DNA of 64,000 nt from Melioribacteraceae bacterium. GTDB taxonomy: Bacteria > Bacteroidota > Ignavibacteria > Ignavibacteriales > Melioribacteraceae. Of this stretch, positions 19,737-28,098 are shown in pieces. A program made the translations under genes and the position numbers. Position 1 is the stretch's first letter, and the number at the start of each line of letters is the position of its first letter. The stretch is taken from positions 62,001 through 126,000 of the forward strand of contig JALNXG010000001.1 in assembly GCA_023230485.1 (NCBI GenBank). The letters are read 5' to 3'. A model generated the notes under the pieces. That model saw only the letters and a list, made by a program, of their open reading frames with translations. It was not told the origin of the DNA and did not search any database.

Positions 19737-21333
19737 ATTATCTATAATATCGATTGTAATCATTTCATTAGGATTTTTGCCCGGTGATAATGATATCTAT
19801 TTTCAAATATCAAAAAACATTGAGCTATTCGGAAGGATATATAAAGAGGTAGCAGTTAATTATGTTGAAGATGTTGACCCTGAAGAATTTATGCTTGCAG
19901 GTATCAAGGGCATGCTCTCTTCATTGGACCCCTACACTAATTTTATTGATGAAAATCTTCAAAAAGATATTGATGTAATTACGAAAGGGAAATATGGCGG
20001 AATAGGTGCAAGCGTCGGTATTAGAAATGGCAACGTTACTATTGTCGATCTCCTTGAAGGATATTCAGCCCAAAGACAGGGAATAAAAATTGGGGATGTA
20101 ATTTCTAAAATCGACAACAATAATATTTCTGTGGGTAACTATGAGCGTTTGACTGAATTTCTAAAAGGTGACCCCGGCACTTCTGTCAATATTCTAATAA
20201 AAAGAGTAGGAGAATCTGAACCGATTAATTTTATTATAGTTAGGGAAGAGATTGAAGTTAAGAACTTGACTTACTATGGATTTGCTCCTGAAAGTTCTGA
20301 TAACGTTTATTTGAAACTAAGCAGTTTTAATAGAACCGCCGGAGATGAAGTAAAAAAAGCTCTTATCGAATTAAAATCAATAAAAAATATCGGTTCGATA
20401 ATACTCGATTTAAGAGGTAATCCGGGTGGATTATTAGATGCCGCAATTGATGTTTCGGAAAAATTTTTAATGAAAGGGCAATTAATAGTTTCAGTTCAAG
20501 GGCGCGATTCTTCCGAGACTAAATACTATTATTCTCAAGAAGAACCGGTTGCTCAAAATATAAAACTAATTGTTTTAATTGATGAAGGTTCTGCGAGCGC
20601 ATCCGAAATTGTAGCAGGTGCTATTCAAGACCACGATCGAGGTTTGATATTGGGAACTAATTCATTTGGCAAAGGTTTAGTTCAGACTATTGTTCCATTG
20701 AGCTATAAGACTTCTCTAAAAATAACTACAGCTAAGTATTATACTCCTTCAGGGAGATCGATTCAGAGAATTGATTACGGTAATAATCGAGTCTTTTTAA
20801 ATAATAAAGAAGAAGACACTACCTTCTATACTGATTCTCATAGGAAAGTAACAGCTTATGGTGGTATTAAACCCGATTCTGTCGTTCAAGGTGAATCGAA
20901 ATCTAAATATATCCGTAATCTAAAAGCCGAAGGAATGTTCTTCAGATTTGCAACAAAGATGAATACAAAATCAAATGAAAATTTATTAAAAAATCTAACC
21001 GATAAAAAACTCGTTGATGAATTTGGTTCCTTTATTAAGGAAGAAAATTTCGTATTCAAATCGGACCTTTCAATTTTATCGGATGAGCTTGAGAAGAATG
21101 CTCGTGAAGAGAAAAATAGTAATTCCCTTCTGGAGGGAATAAAATTATTAAAAGAAAAAATTAGTTCATTTGAAAAAGAACAAATTAATCTTTATAAAGA
21201 AGATTTTCTAATGGAGATAAAATTAGAATTGGCAACTCATCTTGAAGGAAGGAAAGGAAGAATTTCAGAATCTCTTAAGAATGATAAACAATTTAAGGTC
21301 GCATGCTCTATCGCATTACCTGAAACGAAATAA
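19720..21333 (+). CDS. S41 family C-terminal processing peptidase (CtpA/Prc-like) with PDZ domain
   Basis: This 537-residue protein has an N-terminal signal/anchor (about 5-21). A PDZ domain (about 90-165, with the KYGGIGASVG entry and QRQGIKIGDVI) precedes an S41 catalytic domain. LDLRGNPGGLLDAA (about 229-242), the serine motif DEGSASASEIVAGAIQD (about 288-304) and the lysine in TNSFGKGLVQ (Lys318) make up the Ser/Lys dyad. A long C-terminal helical region (about 400-537) completes the protein. It should act in the periplasm on C-termini of envelope proteins. It overlaps tmk by 17 bases. Confidence 0.93.
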   Translation: MKPLYKLSIISIVIISLGFLPGDNDIYFQISKNIELFGRIYKEVAVNYVEDVDPEEFMLAGIKGMLSSLDPYTNFIDENLQKDIDVITKGKYGGIGASVGIRNGNVTIVDLLEGYSAQRQGIKIGDVISKIDNNNISVGNYERLTEFLKGDPGTSVNILIKRVGESEPINFIIVREEIEVKNLTYYGFAPESSDNVYLKLSSFNRTAGDEVKKALIELKSIKNIGSIILDLRGNPGGLLDAAIDVSEKFLMKGQLIVSVQGRDSSETKYYYSQEEPVAQNIKLIVLIDEGSASASEIVAGAIQDHDRGLILGTNSFGKGLVQTIVPLSYKTSLKITTAKYYTPSGRSIQRIDYGNNRVFLNNKEEDTTFYTDSHRKVTAYGGIKPDSVVQGESKSKYIRNLKAEGMFFRFATKMNTKSNENLLKNLTDKKLVDEFGSFIKEENFVFKSDLSILSDELEKNAREEKNSNSLLEGIKLLKEKISSFEKEQINLYKEDFLMEIKLELATHLEGRKGRISESLKNDKQFKVACSIALPETK

Positions 21334-21437
21334 TCACTAAAATATAATTACTTTGTTGATCTTTTAATTATATTTAATTTTATAGCAATTTTAATTATCT
21401 ATCAATTTAAATCGGTTTTATTAAATAATTAGGATAA

Positions 21438-21728
21438 ATGAAAAGTCTAAAAATATTTGTTCATAGAGACCCCCAATTTGGTAAATGTCCGGGTTGTAAT
21501 GAAATTGGCACACTTCATCGCTCAAGAGCAAGAAGTATGAAAGAGCAAATCATTAAGAAATTAACTTTCTTTAGTTTGTTTAGATGCAGAACATGTGGAT
21601 GGCGTGGTTTTAGATCAACTTTTTCATTTACACAACAATCTGTAAAATCGATTATTCTTTATTTGGCAATGATATTAGCAACTGCACTGATAATTAGGCT
21701 TGTTTTAACTAAATTTATTATCAGGTAG
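21438..21728 (+). CDS. Small zinc-ribbon protein with one membrane helix
   Basis: This is a 96-residue protein of unknown function. Two cysteine pairs (Cys17/Cys20 in CPGC, Cys50/Cys53 in CRTCGW) form a four-cysteine zinc ribbon separated by a basic helix rich in Arg and Lys. Residues about 71-91 form a single transmembrane helix, followed by a short basic end. An RNA/DNA- or protein-binding knuckle tethered to the inner membrane is a reasonable picture but not a function. The ATG follows taggataa. Its 3' end overlaps the convergent exonuclease/UvrC-like gene by 24 bases. Confidence 0.75.
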   Translation: MKSLKIFVHRDPQFGKCPGCNEIGTLHRSRARSMKEQIIKKLTFFSLFRCRTCGWRGFRSTFSFTQQSVKSIILYLAMILATALIIRLVLTKFIIR

Positions 21729-23381
21729 TCTAATACCTGTTTTTGCTGCTAAATCCATTATACCTGAATAATTTTTAAGATAATAAAGATTGTAAAGCAT
21801 TTTATTTTTTGAAAGCCAACTCATTATTATTTTTATTCGCTCGATATCCTTTATATCAAAATCCTCTTTCATTTGAAAAACAGTTTCAAAATGTTCTTCA
21901 AGCAGATTAAAGAATTTACCATTTTCATTATTGAAGAAATTAAATATTGCCACTTTTCCATCTTTCATCAGAATAAAATCAGAGCCAATTTCTCTTTTGA
22001 TTTCGATCAACAGATTTGCTTGATTAATCGGTTCTTTGATCGAAACAAGACGATGAAGATTATTTAGAAGGAAATTAATCTCGTCTCTCATTTTAGCGGC
22101 TTCTTCATATTTCTTATTCTCAGAAAACATCTTCATTTTCTTTAACATTCTATCCAATACAGTTTGTTCGTTTCCTTTTAAGAAATCAGATAGATGTTCA
22201 AGCTCTGCTTCGTAATCCTCAGGGCTATATGTTTTTAGGCAAGGTCCGATACATTTTTTTACTTCATATAAAAAACAGAGCTTCCCTTTAGAAAATTCTT
22301 TTTCATTACATTCTCTTAGCATAAAATTTTTATTCAGCAGTTCATATAATTGAATAACGCTATCCCTGCTTGAGAAAGGTCCATAATAATCTCCTCCATC
22401 CATTTCGAATTTTGTTTTTATTTCAACTTTGGAATATGGTCGTTCAGTTATTTTTATAAAGTAAGTATTTGTGTATTTTTTCAGTAGCTTATTTAAAGTT
22501 GGTTTATTTTCCTTAATCAATTCCGATTCTAAAATTAATGCGGACAATTCTGAATTTGTGTTAAGAAATTCTATTGTTGAAGCACGTTTAGTTATTTTTT
22601 TCTGTTTAGAATTTGATGAAGAAGTAAAATATCCTGTTACGCGGCTCCTAAGAGATTTAGCTTTTCCTATATAAAGAATTTTACCTTTTGCATCTTTGAA
22701 GAGATATACACCGCTATTCTTAGGTATTTCTCGTTTTTCATCTGAAATCTTTTTTAATATTTTGTTATCAATTATACGTTTAGATTCAGGGAATTGGAAA
22801 TCGAGAAGGTTTTTAACTGTTCCAGAATCATATATTTCATTGTATATATCAATAAATTTAAGAAATAATTTTGCTGTTGCGTGGGCATCTCCTAATGCTC
22901 TATGAGTCGATTTATGAAGTATTTTCATACTCCGGGTAAGATTGCCTAAAGATTTAGGTTTTATTTCAGGAACTAACTTTTTTGCTAATCGGACTGTACA
23001 GATAGATTGATTTTCTGGCGGGTCTTCTGACGACCTTTTATATTCCTCTTTAAGGAAAGACATATCGAATGGAGCATTATGAGCAACAACGACTGAATTA
23101 TGCAATAATTTGTCGATTTCAGGAATTAGCATATCGAAAGTTGGTGCATCTTCTACGTCATCATCCGATATACCGGTCAGATTCGTAATGAAATAGGGGA
23201 TTCGACATCCGGGATTGATTAAAGAAGAAAATTTATCTTTTATTTTTCCATTCTTAATCTTTACTATACCAATCTCGATAGCCCTGTTATTAATAGCCGA
23301 GAGACCAGTCGTTTCAAAATCGATTACGCAAAATTCCGAATTTTTTATGTCTAAATCTAAAATAGAATTTAATTTTGCCAT
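21705..23381 (-). CDS. DEDDh exonuclease / UvrC-like GIY-YIG endonuclease fusion
   Basis: This 558-residue protein joins two nuclease domains. Residues 1-185 are a DnaQ/epsilon-like 3'-5' exonuclease with DFETTG (21-26), VVAHNAPFDMSFL (98-110) and HRALGDA (His160, Asp165), which together form the DEDDh site. Residues about 217-300 are a GIY-YIG domain (GVYLFKDAKGKILYIGKAKSLRSRV) as in UvrC. A cysteine cluster and a UvrB-binding UVR-like helix pair (KKYEEAAKMRDEINFLL, about 425) follow. The C-terminal RNase H-like and HhH parts of true UvrC are missing. Similar Cho-like fusions exist in actinobacteria and Bacteroidota and are thought to incise damaged DNA. It is divergent from the ymdB-like gene, with 65 bases between. 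Confidence 0.87.
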   Translation of the reverse strand: MAKLNSILDLDIKNSEFCVIDFETTGLSAINNRAIEIGIVKIKNGKIKDKFSSLINPGCRIPYFITNLTGISDDDVEDAPTFDMLIPEIDKLLHNSVVVAHNAPFDMSFLKEEYKRSSEDPPENQSICTVRLAKKLVPEIKPKSLGNLTRSMKILHKSTHRALGDAHATAKLFLKFIDIYNEIYDSGTVKNLLDFQFPESKRIIDNKILKKISDEKREIPKNSGVYLFKDAKGKILYIGKAKSLRSRVTGYFTSSSNSKQKKITKRASTIEFLNTNSELSALILESELIKENKPTLNKLLKKYTNTYFIKITERPYSKVEIKTKFEMDGGDYYGPFSSRDSVIQLYELLNKNFMLRECNEKEFSKGKLCFLYEVKKCIGPCLKTYSPEDYEAELEHLSDFLKGNEQTVLDRMLKKMKMFSENKKYEEAAKMRDEINFLLNNLHRLVSIKEPINQANLLIEIKREIGSDFILMKDGKVAIFNFFNNENGKFFNLLEEHFETVFQMKEDFDIKDIERIKIIMSWLSKNKMLYNLYYLKNYSGIMDLAAKTGIRLPDNKFS

Positions 23382-23446
23382 TAAATAAGTGTATTTTTCA
23401 AATTATACTAAAATTAGATATATTTCAGTAATATAAATAGGACAAA

Positions 23447-24247
23447 ATGAATCTGAACATACTTTTTGTAGGAGATATCGTAGGTAAACCGGGATTGGAC
23501 ATGGTTCAAACTTGGTTACCAAGTTTAATAAAAAAATATAGAGCCGATTTTGTAATAGTAAATGGTGAAAATGCTGCTGATGGTAAAGGGCTTACTGAAA
23601 AAGAAGCAAAAATATTATTTGATCTTGGAGTTCATGTAATTACAGGTGGTAATCATACATGGGATAAACATCAATCGCAGGAATATCTTAAAGTTGAACC
23701 GCGTGCATTAAGACCCTTCAATTATCCACGTGGGACACATGGCAATGGTTATTTTATTATTTCAAAAGATAAATATAAATTAGCAGTTCTTAATTTGCAG
23801 GGTAGAGCTTTTATGGCTCCAATCGATTGTCCATTCCGTTCTGCTGAATGGGTAATCTCTAAAATAAGACAGGAAACGAAAAACATTTTTATCGATTTTC
23901 ATGCAGAAGCAACAGCAGAAAAATTAGCATTAGGTTTTTTTCTTGATGGTAAGGTATCAGCAATTGTTGGAACTCATACTCATACTCAAACTGCAGATGA
24001 AAGAATTTTGCCGAAAGGTACTGCATTTATTACCGATAGCGGTATGACAGGCCCTTATGAATCAGTGATTGGAATGAAAGCAGATGCGGCGATAAATCGT
24101 TTTTTATACCAGACACCGCAGAAGTATCAAACAGCTACCGATGATCCGCATTTGTGCGGAGTTTATGTGAAAATTGATTCTGAAACAGGTTTAGCTAATT
24201 ATATTGAAAGAATTATACTACCGGATTTTGATAAGGGTACAATATAA
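23447..24247 (+). CDS. YmdB-family metallophosphoesterase (TIGR00282)
   Basis: The 266-residue protein shows the family motifs in order: FVGDIVGKPG at the N-terminus, VNGENAADGKG, TGGNHTWDK, DFHAEATAEK and VGTHTHTQTADE. These supply the dinuclear metal ligands. The B. subtilis homologue hydrolyses cyclic nucleotides and affects multicellular behaviour. Related proteins often sit with folD, as here, where folD begins at the next base. It leads a chain of abutting or overlapping genes running to aroA. Confidence 0.9.
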   Translation: MNLNILFVGDIVGKPGLDMVQTWLPSLIKKYRADFVIVNGENAADGKGLTEKEAKILFDLGVHVITGGNHTWDKHQSQEYLKVEPRALRPFNYPRGTHGNGYFIISKDKYKLAVLNLQGRAFMAPIDCPFRSAEWVISKIRQETKNIFIDFHAEATAEKLALGFFLDGKVSAIVGTHTHTQTADERILPKGTAFITDSGMTGPYESVIGMKADAAINRFLYQTPQKYQTATDDPHLCGVYVKIDSETGLANYIERIILPDFDKGTI

Positions 24248-25135
24248 ATGTCACAAATAATTGATGGTAAATTAGTTGCTTCACATATTCGAAAAGAATT
24301 GAAAAATGAAGCAGAAAGTTTATTAAAATTAACCGGCAAAAAACCGGGTTTAGTTGCTATTTTAGTGGGTGATAATTCCGCTTCTAAAATTTATGTTAAT
24401 TCAAAAAGTAAAGCGTGTAATGAGGTTGGTTTTCACTCGGTTATAAAGATTATGGAAAATGATACAACCGAAGAAGACCTGCTGAAAGTAATTAAAGAAT
24501 TTAACGCTGATGATGATATAGATGGAATTTTAGTTCAATTACCTCTTCCAGAACAGATTGATGAGGACAAAATTATTGAAGCCATTTCCCCTGAAAAGGA
24601 CGTGGATGGATTTCACCCGATAAGTTTTGGTAATCTTGTAATTGGCAAGGAAACCTTTTATCCATGCACACCTTTTGGCATTATGGAATTATTGAAATAT
24701 TATAAAATCGATACAAAAGGAAAACATGTAGTAGTGGTCGGTAGAAGTAACATTGTAGGTAAGCCGATTGCAAATATGCTTGTTCAGAAAAAGGATGGGG
24801 CAAATGCGATTGTAACAATCTGTCATACTGCTGCGCCTGATATAGCTTTTTATACAAAACAAGCAGATATTCTAATTGCTGCCGTTGGTAAAGCGAATTT
24901 AATTACTAAAGATATGGTAAAGGATGGTGTAGTTGTAATTGATGTAGGCATAAATAGAATCGAGGATTCAAATTCAGCTAAAGGATATAAAGTGGTCGGA
25001 GATGTAGATTTTGAAAACGTAAAAGAAAAAGCATCTTTTATCACACCTGTTCCGGGTGGAGTTGGACCAATGACGATAGCAATGCTTCTAACTAATACAT
25101 TAAAATCATTCAAACAAAAAATGAATATAAAATGA
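24248..25135 (+). CDS. folD: Bifunctional methylene-THF dehydrogenase / methenyl-THF cyclohydrolase FolD
   Basis: The 295-residue length is normal. Signature motifs include the catalytic-lysine region [16 protein letters not shown] (about 45-60), [24 protein letters not shown], the NADP-binding [18 protein letters not shown] and the C-terminal [15 protein letters not shown]. It interconverts methylene-, methenyl- and formyl-tetrahydrofolate. It starts immediately after the ymdB-like stop and overlaps deoC by 4 bases (ATGA). Confidence 0.97.
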   Translation: MSQIIDGKLVASHIRKELKNEAESLLKLTGKKPGLVAILVGDNSASKIYVNSKSKACNEVGFHSVIKIMENDTTEEDLLKVIKEFNADDDIDGILVQLPLPEQIDEDKIIEAISPEKDVDGFHPISFGNLVIGKETFYPCTPFGIMELLKYYKIDTKGKHVVVVGRSNIVGKPIANMLVQKKDGANAIVTICHTAAPDIAFYTKQADILIAAVGKANLITKDMVKDGVVVIDVGINRIEDSNSAKGYKVVGDVDFENVKEKASFITPVPGGVGPMTIAMLLTNTLKSFKQKMNIK

Positions 25136-26001
25136 GCTCAACAACAATTGATAAGATAGTATCGCAAGTTTTTATGGAAAAAGCATTGCGCGATTTTTAT
25201 TGCACTGGAAATACATGTGTCGGATGGGAAAGAAATGTAATTGATCAACCGAGCACTGTAAAAAAAATAATCGATACTGGTGCAGAAAGAATTGCCGCAG
25301 GTCCCGGGGTGGGAGTTCAGCTCCCGGATCAAAATATCGCAAAATATATTGATCATACACTTCTTAAACCGGATGCGACTCCGGACGAAATTAAAACGTT
25401 ATGCAAAGAGGCAAGAGAATATAGTTTTGCTTCGGTTTGCATTAATCCTTCTTTTGTTGAGCTTTGTGCAGAATTACTAAAAGGAAGTTCAGTAAAAGTT
25501 TGTACAGTAATAGGATTTCCATTAGGAGCAAATACAACTACCATTAAACGTGCAGAAGCTGAAGAAGCCCTTAATCATGGTGCTAAAGAGATTGATATGG
25601 TTATCAATGTCGGTATGCTTAAACAGGGTGAATATGAATATGTATTTAATGATATTAATCAAGTAGTATTAGCTGCTAAAAAGAAAAATGCTCTATGCAA
25701 AGTAATTATTGAAACGGCTATTCTAACCGATGAAGAAAAAATAAAAGCTTGTCTAATCAGCAAAAATGCCAAAGCAGATTTCGTAAAGACTTCCACAGGA
25801 TTTTCTAAAGGTGGCGCAACAGCAGGCGATGTAGCTTTAATGAAATATGTAGTTGGAAGTACTGTCGGCGTTAAAGCGTCAGGCGGAATCAGGACTACCG
25901 AAGATGCACTGAGTATGATATCAAGCGGGGCAGATAGAATTGGCGCAAGTGCGAGTGTGAAAATTGTTACTCATCAAAAAGCATCTGAAAGTGGTTATTA
26001 G
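25132..26001 (+). CDS. deoC: Deoxyribose-phosphate aldolase with a 65-residue N-terminal extension
   Basis: Residues about 68-289 are a canonical [31 protein letters not shown] (Asp154), the Schiff-base lysine in VKTSTGF (Lys219) and the relay lysine in VKASGGIRT (Lys248). It cleaves 2-deoxyribose-5-phosphate to glyceraldehyde-3-phosphate and acetaldehyde. The N-terminal 65 residues are unusual. Residues 5-22 ([18 protein letters not shown]) could form a short amphipathic helix, followed by a Cys-containing linker and an Ala/Gly/Pro-rich segment. That layout resembles microcompartment encapsulation peptides, and BMC shell genes lie 7-8 kb upstream. The start is firm because the ATG overlaps the folD stop as ATGA. 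Long N-termini also occur in some DERA enzymes without BMC links, so targeting is inference. Confidence 0.95.
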   Translation: MSSTTIDKIVSQVFMEKALRDFYCTGNTCVGWERNVIDQPSTVKKIIDTGAERIAAGPGVGVQLPDQNIAKYIDHTLLKPDATPDEIKTLCKEAREYSFASVCINPSFVELCAELLKGSSVKVCTVIGFPLGANTTTIKRAEAEEALNHGAKEIDMVINVGMLKQGEYEYVFNDINQVVLAAKKKNALCKVIIETAILTDEEKIKACLISKNAKADFVKTSTGFSKGGATAGDVALMKYVVGSTVGVKASGGIRTTEDALSMISSGADRIGASASVKIVTHQKASESGY

Positions 26002-26228
26002 TGGTATTAACTCTAAATGTAATAAAAACTGATGACGGCTTTGATGCTATTGTTCCTTCTGTAAAAGGATGCGAAACATGGGCGGCAAATGAAGATGAAG
26101 CCATCGAGAAAATTCTTGATCTACTAAAGTTTTATATAAAACTGCCGGAAGATAAGAAATTGGTAATTGATAAAGCTGCTCAAAAAGGTAATAAAGGAAT
26201 TTATAAAATTCTCTTCCAAAAACCATGA
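26001..26228 (+). CDS. Orphan HicB-like domain protein
   Basis: This 75-residue protein resembles the UPF0150/HicB antitoxin fold: a short beta hairpin, DGFDAIVPSVKGCETWAANEDEAIEKI, then a helix. It starts at GTG 26001, overlapping the deoC stop by one base, and overlaps trmH by 4 bases. No HicA-like toxin gene is adjacent and it has no C-terminal DNA-binding helix, so a toxin-antitoxin role is not supported. Position and overlap indicate co-translation with deoC and trmH. Confidence 0.7.
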   Translation: MVLTLNVIKTDDGFDAIVPSVKGCETWAANEDEAIEKILDLLKFYIKLPEDKKLVIDKAAQKGNKGIYKILFQKP

Positions 26229-26821
26229 AACTAAGAGATTGCAAATCTGAAAATAGAATTAATAAGATTAAACGAACCATTTCCTTAAGGCAGGGTGGGC
26301 TTCATGTTGTCTTAGAAAATATCCACGATCCTCATAATGTAAGTGCAATTTTTAGATCATGCGATGCCACAGGGGTTCCTAAAATATCATTATTATATAC
26401 AAATGAATCATTTCCCAAAATAAGTAGAACATCCTCGGCTTCTGCAAAAAAATGGGTTTATTCAGAACGCTTTGAAGCAGTAGAAAGTTGTTTTGAAGAT
26501 TTAAGAAATCAAGGATTTTCGGTCTTGGCAAGTTCATTGAAGGAAGATTCCAAAAATTTATACTCATTAGATTTAACAAAAAAAGTAGCATTAGTTTTTG
26601 GAAATGAACATAGAGGAATTTCCGACGATGTAGAAAAACATGCAGATGGTTTGTTTTATATTCCGATGAATGGAATGATACAGAGTTTGAATGTCTCGGT
26701 AGCAACCGCAGTAACACTATATGAAGCATTAAGGCAACGTACAGAAGCGGGAATGTATGATGAGCCATCTTATCCCCCTGAGCAATTAGAATCGCTTATA
26801 GATGAATGGTGCGATAAATGA
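26225..26821 (+). CDS. trmH: TrmH-type tRNA/rRNA 2'-O-methyltransferase (SpoU family)
   Basis: The 198-residue SPOUT enzyme carries the three SpoU motifs: motif 1 VVLENIHDPHNVSAIFRSCDATG, motif 2 VALVFGNEHRGIS and motif 3 IPMNGMIQSLNVSVATAVTLYEALRQR. The NIHDPHNVSA wording and overall length are closest to TrmH, which methylates G18 of tRNA. Related rRNA enzymes cannot be excluded. It overlaps the HicB-like gene and aroA by 4 bases at either end. Confidence 0.88.
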   Translation: MKLRDCKSENRINKIKRTISLRQGGLHVVLENIHDPHNVSAIFRSCDATGVPKISLLYTNESFPKISRTSSASAKKWVYSERFEAVESCFEDLRNQGFSVLASSLKEDSKNLYSLDLTKKVALVFGNEHRGISDDVEKHADGLFYIPMNGMIQSLNVSVATAVTLYEALRQRTEAGMYDEPSYPPEQLESLIDEWCDK

Positions 26822-28098
26822 AGCAATCATTTAGCAAGATAAATAAAGTAGAAGGTGAATTAACTTTCCGAGGTGATAAATCGATTTCTCATCGTTCGGT
26901 GATATTTAGTGCTTTATCAGAAGGTAAATCGATAATAAAGAATCTTTCTAATTCTGATGACGTCGCTTCAACAATTGGATGCTTTAAAGAACTCGGAGCC
27001 GAATTTAATTTTCTAAATGATGAATTAGAAGTTGTTGGTAAGGGAATAAATTCATTCAATGCACCATCTAAGCAATTGGATGCCGGCAATTCAGGTACAA
27101 CCGCACGATTATTATCGGGTATTCTGTCTGCACAAAATTTTGATAGCGAATTAATTGGAGATGAGTCATTATCTAAAAGGCCAATGAGCAGAGTGGCTAA
27201 TCCATTAAGAACTATGGGAGCTAAAATTACTTTGGCTGATGATAATTTCCTTCCTATGAAAATTAGCAATACATCATTACATCCAATTGAATACGAAATG
27301 GAGATTGCAAGTGCACAAATTAAAAGCGCGCTTCTGCTTGCCGCAATACATCTTCCACAAGAATCTAAAATTATTGAAAAATTAATTACTCGAGATCATA
27401 CAGAAAGAATGCTCCGGTTACCAACTTATTATGAAGCCGGCAAAAAAATAATTTCTGCTGCGCAATTGAATTATCCAAAAAAATCAATATATAATGTCCC
27501 AGGAGATATCTCTTCTGCATCATTCTTTATTGTTCTTGCTTTGTTAGCTAAGGATTCTGAGTTAGTAATTAGAAACTGTTCATTAAATGAATCAAGGATA
27601 GGAATAATAGAAGTCTTGCAGAAAATGGGTGGTGATATTACCATTATTAGTCAAAGCAGTAATATGGGAGAACCCGTAGGGGATTTACTTATTAGAAGCA
27701 CCGAACAGCTGACAAATATTAAATTAGATGAAAGAATAATTCCGAATATAATCGATGAACTACCAATATTATCGATAGCAGGAATATTCGCTGACGGTGA
27801 TTTTGAAGTACGGAATGCAAAAGAATTAAGGGTAAAAGAAACAGATCGAATTAATGCTGTTTGCAGAAATATGGAGCGAGCGGGAATAAATGTTACCGAA
27901 TTTGAAGACGGATTTAGATTTTCAGGTTCGCCAAAATCTCAATCTAATATTTTTGAAAGTTTCGGCGATCATAGAATTGCAATGTCTTTTTCAATTCTTG
28001 GTATGCTTTTAGAAAATGAAACTATAATAAATGATTTTGAATCAGTTTCTATTTCAAATCCGTTATTCTTAGAGCAAATCGCTAAAATATTAAATTAG
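26818..28098 (+). CDS. aroA: 3-phosphoshikimate 1-carboxyvinyltransferase (EPSP synthase)
   Basis: The 426-residue length is standard. Motifs include GDKSISHRSVIF (about 18-29), LDAGNSGTTARLLSG, SKRPMSRVANPLRTMGA, LRVKETDRINAV and the C-terminal GDHRIAMSFSILG. It makes EPSP from shikimate-3-phosphate and PEP in aromatic amino acid synthesis. The shikimate-pathway entry enzyme aroF and tyrA lie 20 kb away on the other strand. It overlaps trmH by 4 bases upstream, and its stop overlaps the convergent bshC stop by 3 bases. Confidence 0.97.
   Translation: MKQSFSKINKVEGELTFRGDKSISHRSVIFSALSEGKSIIKNLSNSDDVASTIGCFKELGAEFNFLNDELEVVGKGINSFNAPSKQLDAGNSGTTARLLSGILSAQNFDSELIGDESLSKRPMSRVANPLRTMGAKITLADDNFLPMKISNTSLHPIEYEMEIASAQIKSALLLAAIHLPQESKIIEKLITRDHTERMLRLPTYYEAGKKIISAAQLNYPKKSIYNVPGDISSASFFIVLALLAKDSELVIRNCSLNESRIGIIEVLQKMGGDITIISQSSNMGEPVGDLLIRSTEQLTNIKLDERIIPNIIDELPILSIAGIFADGDFEVRNAKELRVKETDRINAVCRNMERAGINVTEFEDGFRFSGSPKSQSNIFESFGDHRIAMSFSILGMLLENETIINDFESVSISNPLFLEQIAKILN

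Noticed and set aside
26001..26228. Type II toxin-antitoxin system
   Set aside because: Only the HicB-like part exists. The neighbours are deoC and trmH, and no small dsRNA-binding HicA gene is present.
26379..26768. 129-codon minus-strand frame opposite trmH
   Set aside because: trmH on the plus strand has all SpoU motifs. The minus frame has no recognisable domain and is a leucine/histidine-rich shadow.
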